Shown: in pieces, positions 55,027 to 64,000 of the stretch
How the letters are laid out: each line of letters opens with the position of its first letter
How positions within the stretch are numbered: position 1 is the first letter of the stretch
From: Methylopila jiangsuensis
GTDB taxonomy: Bacteria; Pseudomonadota; Alphaproteobacteria; Rhizobiales; Methylopilaceae
Direction: 5' to 3'
NCBI RefSeq assembly: GCF_027922305.1
Contig: NZ_BSFK01000005.1
Location: 1,100,073-1,164,072 of the forward strand
Length of the DNA stretch: 64,000 bases
The notes under the pieces: model-generated
Told to the model about the DNA's origin: nothing
Databases searched by the model: none
Seen by the model: only the letters and a program-made list of their open reading frames with translations
Position numbers and translations under genes: made by a program

Positions 55027-55795
55027 GACAGCCGGACGCCTCCCTGCGACGGTGGAGCAGCCGAGTGGGTTTACGGAATTAGCCGCTTCGGGTTAACCCG
55101 CCCCTAAGCATGGCCCGGCCGGCGATCCGCGTCTGTGGCTTTCACGGCACGTCCCGCAGGCGCCTCCCGCGTAGCGCTGCACAGCGATCGTGCTTGTCAA
55201 TACGCCGCAGCGTCCGCTAAGAGACATTCGCTCACGTCGTGGTGGGGCGAATCTTTCCCGTGCTACCGGGTCTGGCGTCGCCGTCCGCGACTGTCGAAAC
55301 GTCGCTTTGCGCGGCGGCCGCGTTTCGCTCCCTGAACATAGGGGAGCGCGCCTTGCGCCAGCCACGAGCGATGTCCGCCGCCCACCGCGCATGCGTCGGC
55401 GGCGTGCGGCGCGCCTTACTCGATGGCGTTCCGGTTTCGTCAGATCGACGTCGTGGGCCTCCGGAGCCTTGGGCTCCGGGGTTCGCCGCTTGTTTCACGC
55501 GCGCCGGGCGCTTCGTCCTGCGCGACCAGATTTGCGAGGTCCGACGGAGAATGCGCACGGCGATCACCGCCGCTTCCGCGTCATCCCGGATCTCGATCCG
55601 CCGGGCTCCCCGGCCTGCGTCCAGCTTCCATCGTCCGACCGCCGCCTGTCAGGCGCCGGCCGGGCGTCGGTCGCCGGACCGCTCCCCCCTCCCCATCCCT
55701 GCAGCCGGACGCGCCCGCCGCGTCCTGAGCGCGCCCGCCCCGTCGCCTGCGACGGACGCCGGGCCGCCCGGCCGCACACATCAAGAGTTCCGTTC
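55027..55795. other. Intergenic region and long RNase E leader
   Basis: A 770-base region between divergent amiC and rne without a called gene. A promoter-like TTGTCA (55194-55199), 17 bp spacer, CTAAGA (55217-55222) points to rne and would give a 5' leader of about 560 bases. Long leaders are usual for rne, where RNase E controls its own mRNA. Frames within the leader are not called. Confidence 0.5.
55194..55222 (+). promoter_or_regulatory. Predicted promoter for rne
   Basis: TTGTCA, 17-bp spacer, CTAAGA, 570 bp before rne. Confidence 0.4.
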
Positions 55796-58411
55796 ATGGC
55801 CAACAAGATGCTCATCGACGCCACGCATCCCGAGGAGACTCGGGTCGTGGTCGTTCGAGGCTCCCGGGTCGAAGAGTTCGATTTCGAGAGCGCCAACCGC
55901 AAGCAGCTCCGCGGGAACATCTATCTCGCGAAGGTGACGCGGGTCGAACCGTCGCTTCAGGCGGCGTTCGTCGAATACGGCGGCAACCGCCACGGCTTCC
56001 TCGCCTTCAGCGAGATCCACCCCGACTATTACCAGATCCCGGTCGCCGACCGTCAGGCGCTCCTCGCCGAAGAAGAGAAGGCGCACGCCGCCGAAGAGGA
56101 CGGCGAGAAGGCCGAAGAGACCGAGAAGCCCGCGGGCGGCCGTCGCCGCCGCGGCCGCGCGCGTCCCAAGGCCGCCCCGGCGGACGAGAACGACGCCGTC
56201 TCCGCCGACGCCCCCGAGACCACCGGCGACGACGCCGAGGCCGCGCCGTCCTCCGCGGAGGCTGCGGTCGAGGAGCATGTGGCCGAGCAGGAGGCCAAGG
56301 CCGACGGCGACCATGACGAGGAGGACCATCCGGTCGAGTCCATCGGCGCGGGCGACGCGCTGGAGGACCTGCCGGAGCGCAAGCCCCGCCACGTCCGCTC
56401 CTACAAGATCCAGGAGGTCATCAAGCGCCGCCAGGTGCTGCTGGTGCAGGTCGTCAAGGAGGAGCGCGGCAACAAGGGCGCGGCGCTGACCACCTACCTG
56501 TCGCTCGCCGGCCGCTATTCGGTGCTGATGCCCAACACCGCCCGCGGCGGCGGCATCTCCCGCAAGATCACCTCGGCCCAGGACCGCAAGCGCCTCAAGG
56601 AGGTCGCCTCCGACCTGGAGGTGCCGGAGGGCATGGGCGTCATCCTGCGCACCGCCGGCGCCAACCGCACCAAGCCCGAGATCAAGCGCGACTTCGAATA
56701 TCTGATGCGCCTGTGGGAGACCGTGCGCGACCTGACGCTGAAGTCGTCGGCGCCGACGCTGGTCTATGAGGAAGGCTCGCTGATCAAGCGCTCCATCCGC
56801 GACCTCTACAACAAGGACATCGACGAGGTTCTGGTCGCGGGCGACGAGGGCTACCGCGAGGCCAAGGACTTCATGCGCATGCTCATGCCGAGCCATGCCA
56901 AGATCGTCCAGCCCTACCGCGACAGCCAGCCGCTGTTCTCCAAGTCCGGCGTGGAGGCCCAGCTCGACGCCATGTTCTCGAACGTGGTGACGCTGAAGTC
57001 CGGCGGCTACATCGTCATCAACCAGACGGAAGCCCTGGTCGCGATCGACGTGAACTCGGGCCGCTCCACCCGCGAGCACAACATCGAGGACACCGCGCTC
57101 CGCACCAATCTGGAGGCGGCCGAGGAGGTCTCCCGCCAGTTGCGCCTGCGCGACCTCGCCGGCCTCATCGTCATCGATTTCATCGACATGGACGAGAGCC
57201 GCAACAACCGCGCGGTCGAGAAGAAGCTCAAGGACTGCCTGAAGGACGACCGCGCCCGCATCCAGCTCGGCCGCATCTCGCACTTCGGCCTGATGGAGAT
57301 GTCGCGCCAGCGCATCCGCACCGGCGTGCTGGAAAGCTCCAGCGAGGTCTGCCCGACCTGCAGCGGCGTCGGCACCGTGCGCGCCGTGCCCTCCGTCGCG
57401 CTGCACGTGCTGCGCATGGTGGAGGAGGCGCTGCGCAAGGACGCCTCGCGCAACGTTCTGGTCAAGACCCGCAACGAGGTGGCGCTCTACATCCTCAACC
57501 AGAAGCGCGCCCATCTGCGCGAGATCGAGACCCGGTTCGGGGTCGAGATCCTGTTCGCGCCGGAAGGCCATCTGCCCACCGGCCAGCATCTGATCATCGA
57601 GCGCACCGAGCCCGCCTCCGGCGAGCCGCGGGCGATCGCGACCCAGGTGCGCGTGGACAGCATCGAGCCGGAAGAGCCCGACGTGGCGTCCGAGGACGAG
57701 GAGGTCGCCGAGACCCCCGCGCCGGAGGCCCGCGCCGAGCGCGGCGGCGAGGACGAGGAACGCGCCGAGGGCGGCTCCCGCCGGCGCCGGCGTCGCCGCA
57801 AGCGTCGCGGCGGCGGAGGCGAGCCGAACGGCGCCGAAGCGCAGGACGACGGCGACGACGCGGACGGCGAGACGACCGACGCGGTCGCCGACGCGGAGGC
57901 CCCGGCCGAGCCGAAGCCGGACGTCGCCGCCGAGGACGTGGCCGAACCCGTCGCGGCTGAGGCGGACTCCGGCGACGACGCGTCCGAGGACGGCGGCAAG
58001 CGCCGCCGCCGCGGCCGGCGCGGCGGACGCCGCAGCCGCAAGGACGTGGAGGCCGGCGAGAGCGCCGAGGCCTCGACCCCGGACGAGGCGGACGCCGCGG
58101 CGTCCGACGTCGCCGCCGCCCAGGCGGACGTGGAGCTGGCCCCGGCCCCGGTGAACTCGCCGGAGCCGGAAGCGGCGCCCGAGGCGCCCGCCCCGGTCGA
58201 GGCCACCCTCGTCACCCCCGAGGGCCCGCAGGACGCGCCCGTCGCCGAGCCGGCGCCGCAGGCCGAAGAGGCTGCGGACGCTGCGGAAACCGTGGACGCC
58301 AGCGGCGACGACGCCGCGCCGCGCCGCACCCCGGAGCTGGAGGCCGTCGCCGAAGATCCGGCGCGTCCCCGCCGCACCGGCTGGTGGAGCCGCCGCTCGG
58401 GCGAAGACTGA
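55796..58411 (+). CDS. rne: Ribonuclease E
   Basis: An 871-residue endoribonuclease for rRNA and mRNA turnover and the scaffold of the degradosome. The N-terminal S1 domain is split by a long acidic and basic insertion (about residues 85-200). The catalytic core carries VAIDVNSGRST (Asp of the DNase I-like site), IVIDFIDM and the zinc link CPTCSG near residue 520. The C-terminal 240 residues are low-complexity: Arg-rich RNA-binding blocks (GGSRRRRRRRKRRGGG, KRRRRGRRGGRRSRKD) in an acidic, alanine-rich tail. A strong terminator follows. Confidence 0.96.
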   Translation: MANKMLIDATHPEETRVVVVRGSRVEEFDFESANRKQLRGNIYLAKVTRVEPSLQAAFVEYGGNRHGFLAFSEIHPDYYQIPVADRQALLAEEEKAHAAEEDGEKAEETEKPAGGRRRRGRARPKAAPADENDAVSADAPETTGDDAEAAPSSAEAAVEEHVAEQEAKADGDHDEEDHPVESIGAGDALEDLPERKPRHVRSYKIQEVIKRRQVLLVQVVKEERGNKGAALTTYLSLAGRYSVLMPNTARGGGISRKITSAQDRKRLKEVASDLEVPEGMGVILRTAGANRTKPEIKRDFEYLMRLWETVRDLTLKSSAPTLVYEEGSLIKRSIRDLYNKDIDEVLVAGDEGYREAKDFMRMLMPSHAKIVQPYRDSQPLFSKSGVEAQLDAMFSNVVTLKSGGYIVINQTEALVAIDVNSGRSTREHNIEDTALRTNLEAAEEVSRQLRLRDLAGLIVIDFIDMDESRNNRAVEKKLKDCLKDDRARIQLGRISHFGLMEMSRQRIRTGVLESSSEVCPTCSGVGTVRAVPSVALHVLRMVEEALRKDASRNVLVKTRNEVALYILNQKRAHLREIETRFGVEILFAPEGHLPTGQHLIIERTEPASGEPRAIATQVRVDSIEPEEPDVASEDEEVAETPAPEARAERGGEDEERAEGGSRRRRRRRKRRGGGGEPNGAEAQDDGDDADGETTDAVADAEAPAEPKPDVAAEDVAEPVAAEADSGDDASEDGGKRRRRGRRGGRRSRKDVEAGESAEASTPDEADAAASDVAAAQADVELAPAPVNSPEPEAAPEAPAPVEATLVTPEGPQDAPVAEPAPQAEEAADAAETVDASGDDAAPRRTPELEAVAEDPARPRRTGWWSRRSGED

Positions 58412-58467
58412 CCCGGATCGGAGGAGCCGCGCTCAGGCGCGGCCCCTCCGGACCAGGACCCGAAACG

Positions 58468-58496
58468 AAAAACGCCCGGCCAAGCCGGGCGTTTTT
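58468..58496. terminator. Bidirectional intrinsic terminator after rne
   Basis: AAAAACGCCCGGC (58468-58480) pairs with GCCGGGCGTTTTT (58484-58496) around loop CAA. It has T-runs in both directions and lies between convergent rne and the DUF2155 gene. Confidence 0.9.
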
Positions 58497-58527
58497 GCAT
58501 GGGAAGGCGCGGGCAAGCCCTTGGGCG

Positions 58528-59016
58528 TCACTCGCCGAGCGTCGGCCCCTGGGGCGCCTCGGGGCGGGCGCCGCCTTTGCAGTCGATCAGCCACACGTCG
58601 TAGATCGGGTGCTCGACGCTGGAGAGCCCGGGGCTCGACGCGAACATCCAGCCCGAGAAGATGCGGCGCTGCTCGTTCTTCAGCGACAGCTCATCCACGT
58701 CCACATAGGAGGTGGTGTTGGGCTGCTCGGTGGGCGGGCGGGTGTAGCACACGTGCGGCGTCACCTTCAGCGCGCCGAAGGCCACCGTCTTCTCGATCGG
58801 CACGTCGAATTCGGTGATGCGGCCGGTGATCTTGTCGAGGCCGTTGAACACCGCCACCGGATTTTCGATCCGGGGCGTGGGCGCGATCACCTCCCCCTGC
58901 CCGCTTCTCGGCGCGGGGGCCACGCTGGTGCCGGGGTTCTGGGCGAGGGCCGCGGCGGGCGCGAGCAGGGTCGCCGCCAGAGCGGCGGCGGGCGGCAGAC
59001 GGCGGACGGCGCGCAC
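58528..59016 (-). CDS. DUF2155 periplasmic protein
   Basis: A 162-residue protein with a signal peptide (RLPPAAALAATLLAPAAALA, cut before QNPGTS) and the DUF2155 domain: NPVAVFNGLDKITGRITEFDVP, VCYTRPPTEQPNTTSYVDVDE, RIFSGWMFASSPGLSSVEHPIYDVWLIDCK. It is a conserved alphaproteobacterial protein of unknown role that commonly lies beside the NDUFA12-like gene. Two Cys may pair. GTG 59016 is chosen because it starts the signal peptide; the frame runs further upstream into the neighbour. Confidence 0.88.
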   Translation of the reverse strand: MRAVRRLPPAAALAATLLAPAAALAQNPGTSVAPAPRSGQGEVIAPTPRIENPVAVFNGLDKITGRITEFDVPIEKTVAFGALKVTPHVCYTRPPTEQPNTTSYVDVDELSLKNEQRRIFSGWMFASSPGLSSVEHPIYDVWLIDCKGGARPEAPQGPTLGE

Positions 59017-59104
59017 GATCGGACTGATTCCCCGGCTGAAACGTGTGAGCGCGACGTAACGCCCGAAATCCGGCCGTCTCAAGACGCGAATGGAGCGACG
59101 CCCG

Positions 59105-59527
59105 TCAGGCGCCCGGCGTCCAGGCCTCGTAATCGCCGGTCGCGGCCGGGCGACGACGCTCGGGCGACAGCGCGGAGCCCTTGGGCCGGTAGGCCTGCGC
59201 CGTGCCGGTCCCGTTGGCGCGGTGCGGCTTCTGCCAGGAGCGCGGGGCATAGGATTCATCGACCGGGGGCGTGTCGACGGTGTGGTGCATCCAGCCGTGC
59301 CAGCCGGTGGGAATGGCGGAGGCCTCGGCGTAGCCGGAATATACCACCCAGCGGCGCTCGGTCCCGAAGGCGGCGTTCTTCTCCGGGTCGTTCTTCAGCC
59401 GGTAGTAGCGGTTGCCGAACTCGTCCTCGCCCACGAACTCCCCGCCGCGCGACAGGGCGAAGCGGGTGCCGACGGTCGCGCCGTTCCACCAGGTGAAGAT
59501 GTCGGTCAGGACGCTCATCAGGGACAT
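59105..59527 (-). CDS. NADH:ubiquinone oxidoreductase accessory subunit, NDUFA12 family
   Basis: A 140-residue protein with the NDUFA12/B17.2 pattern: TRFALSRGGEFVGEDEFGNRYYRLKN, RRWVVYSGYAEASAIPTGWHGWMHHTVDTPP, followed by SWQKPHRANGTGTAQAYRPKGS. It is one of the few supernumerary complex I subunits shared by alphaproteobacteria and mitochondria. The DUF2155 gene is 88 bp downstream. ATG 59527 is used; ATG 59518 is also possible. Confidence 0.93.
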   Translation of the reverse strand: MSLMSVLTDIFTWWNGATVGTRFALSRGGEFVGEDEFGNRYYRLKNDPEKNAAFGTERRWVVYSGYAEASAIPTGWHGWMHHTVDTPPVDESYAPRSWQKPHRANGTGTAQAYRPKGSALSPERRRPAATGDYEAWTPGA

Positions 59528-59743
59528 GGGACGCAGGAGCCTCCGTCGCGCGGGACACGCGAGAGGTATGGTCTCCCCGCGCCGCGATGTCCAGCCGCAT
59601 GCGCCGCGCGGGTGAAAAACAGGCTGTCCCCGCTCTTGTCCACACCGCCGGCCGGAGCCGCGCAGGCGCGGGAACCCCTTCGGCGCGCACGGCTTTCCCG
59701 CCCCGAAACCACCGCCCGTCAACCTTTCATTCACGACTCTCCG

Positions 59744-59759
59744 ACACCATATCTAGTGT
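59744..59759. promoter_or_regulatory. NrdR box 1 upstream of nrdJ
   Basis: ACACCATATCTAGTGT is close to the NrdR consensus ACACwATATAwnGTGT with near-perfect dyad symmetry. A second copy lies 32 bp downstream. Confidence 0.75.
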
Positions 59760-59775
59760 CACGACCGTGGCGGAT

Positions 59776-59791
59776 GCGCCATGGATAGTGT
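59776..59791. promoter_or_regulatory. NrdR box 2 upstream of nrdJ
   Basis: GCGCCATGGATAGTGT shares 12 of 16 bases with box 1. The 32-bp centre-to-centre distance (three helical turns) is the usual spacing of paired NrdR sites, bound by NrdR with dATP to repress ribonucleotide reductase genes. Confidence 0.6.
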
Positions 59792-60027
59792 GAATAAGGA
59801 TCGGGAGGCGCAAATCCCGGCTCGACCGGGACCCGCGACTCGCGTTAGCTTTCACTCCCGCCGAACGAGGGCCAAGAGGGCTCCTTCGGCGGACAAGATC
59901 AGTCCGACACCGGATGGCCCCGCCTTCCGTTCGCATTCGCGCAGGCCCCCTTTGCGCGGAAACGCACCCTTGCGCGTTGGCTGGACGAGCCTTTCCGCGC
60001 AGCAGACGCTCTGGAGCTTCGGGACCC

Positions 60028-63729
<3,702 letters not shown>

Positions 63730-63845
63730 TGACGGGACGGCTGATGACCATCCCAAAAGGGTGACATCCATCGCAAAAGACTGTCGCGGCGAACCCCATA
63801 AAGGTGTCGCGTCAGCCAGAGACTGAGGAACTACCTCGGGTTGTG

Positions 63846-63870
63846 CCGGGCGGTCTTTTAGGCCGCCCGG
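63846..63870. terminator. Hairpin downstream of nrdJ
   Basis: CCGGGCGG (63846-63853) pairs with CCGCCCGG (63863-63870). No T-run after the stem, and it lies 117 bp past the stop. The sequence 63730-63845 holds nothing I can assign. Confidence 0.5.
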
Positions 63871-63983
63871 ATAACCCTGAAGGAACATAATAGAAACGTC
63901 ACTTGGGGGAGCGGTGTGCTAGGCTCAGGACTTATTAATTTGGATTGAAACGTGATTCAGAGTCTCGATTGAGGGAGGCTCTG

Positions 63984-64000
63984 GTGGGTGATTTGTTTTT
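63984..64000 (+). mobile_element. Possible start of an IS5-family transposase (cut by window end)
   Basis: GTG 63984 follows GAGGGAGG and begins M-G-D-L-F, like the N-terminus (MSDLFWL) of IS5-family transposases common in Hyphomicrobiales. The AT-rich approach (63934-63960) could hold the left end. Only five codons are seen, so this is a guess to be confirmed outside the window. Confidence 0.3.

Noticed and set aside
59792..60027. Possible cobalamin riboswitch before nrdJ
   Set aside because: A B12 leader would suit a B12-dependent enzyme, but I could not find the conserved B12-box sequence; NrdR boxes explain the regulation better.

Overview
The window is GC-rich chromosomal DNA of an alphaproteobacterium, most likely of the order Hyphomicrobiales (Rhizobiales). 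The pointers are: a B12-dependent ribonucleotide reductase (NrdJ), an RNase E with a long acidic insertion in its S1 domain, an NDUFA12-type complex I accessory subunit, a DUF2155 protein, the folA-hflK-hflC-DUF2065 order, and acetolactate synthase subunits followed by a TetR regulator and ilvC. The genus cannot be fixed from the sequence alone.

Layout. 1-3.7 kb: TadE/TadG-type pilus assembly proteins and a CelD-like acetyltransferase. 3.7-6.6 kb: divergent exopolysaccharide export genes, a Wzz/GumC-like protein with a decayed kinase domain and a Wza/GumB-like lipoprotein. 6.8-16.3 kb: HdeD-like protein, mfd with nudix and phzF genes, two divergent PAP2 genes, pdxY and a DedA protein. 16.4-18.3 kb: a large RTX calcium-binding protein. 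18.4-23.1 kb: branched-chain amino acid genes ilvB, ilvN, tetR, ilvC behind an apparent leader-peptide attenuator. 23.4-24.8 kb: exonuclease III and a periplasmic SRPBCC protein. 24.9-29.3 kb: a nitrosative-stress block (flavohemoglobin, truncated hemoglobin, NsrR, HPP-CBS membrane protein, FhuF-like reductase) with two NsrR-type operators. 29.3-32.7 kb: DUF2065, hflC, hflK, folA and a small secreted protein. 33.0-36.4 kb: a tyrosine phosphatase followed by three overlapping lipid-glycosylation genes, whose first glycosyltransferase has no ordinary start codon. 36.4-43.8 kb: GNAT, thyA, guaB, MAPEG, an RsmB-like methyltransferase, guaA.

43.8-47.1 kb is the accessory region. A 2-kb AT-richer insert sits at the 3' end of guaA, bounded by a 14-bp direct repeat of the guaA terminus. 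It carries a 453-residue protein with a C-terminal HEPN-type Rx4H motif and, just upstream, a 58-residue acidic ORF. Beyond it are decayed remnants of an IS3-type transposase and of a tyrosine integrase that ends next to a tRNA-Arg(CCT) gene. I rate the two-gene insert as the best candidate for an undescribed, possibly anti-phage, system.

47.3-64.0 kb: CDF transporter, inactive-looking SNase-fold protein, M48 lipoprotein protease, truncated CDF-like protein, PBP1A, AmiC amidase, RNase E, DUF2155, NDUFA12 and nrdJ with tandem NrdR boxes. The last bases look like the start of an IS5-type transposase.

A dispersed compound palindrome of about 90-100 bp occurs in five copies (three good, two diverged), mostly between genes. 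One copy supplies the C-terminal codons and the stop of a PAP2 gene.
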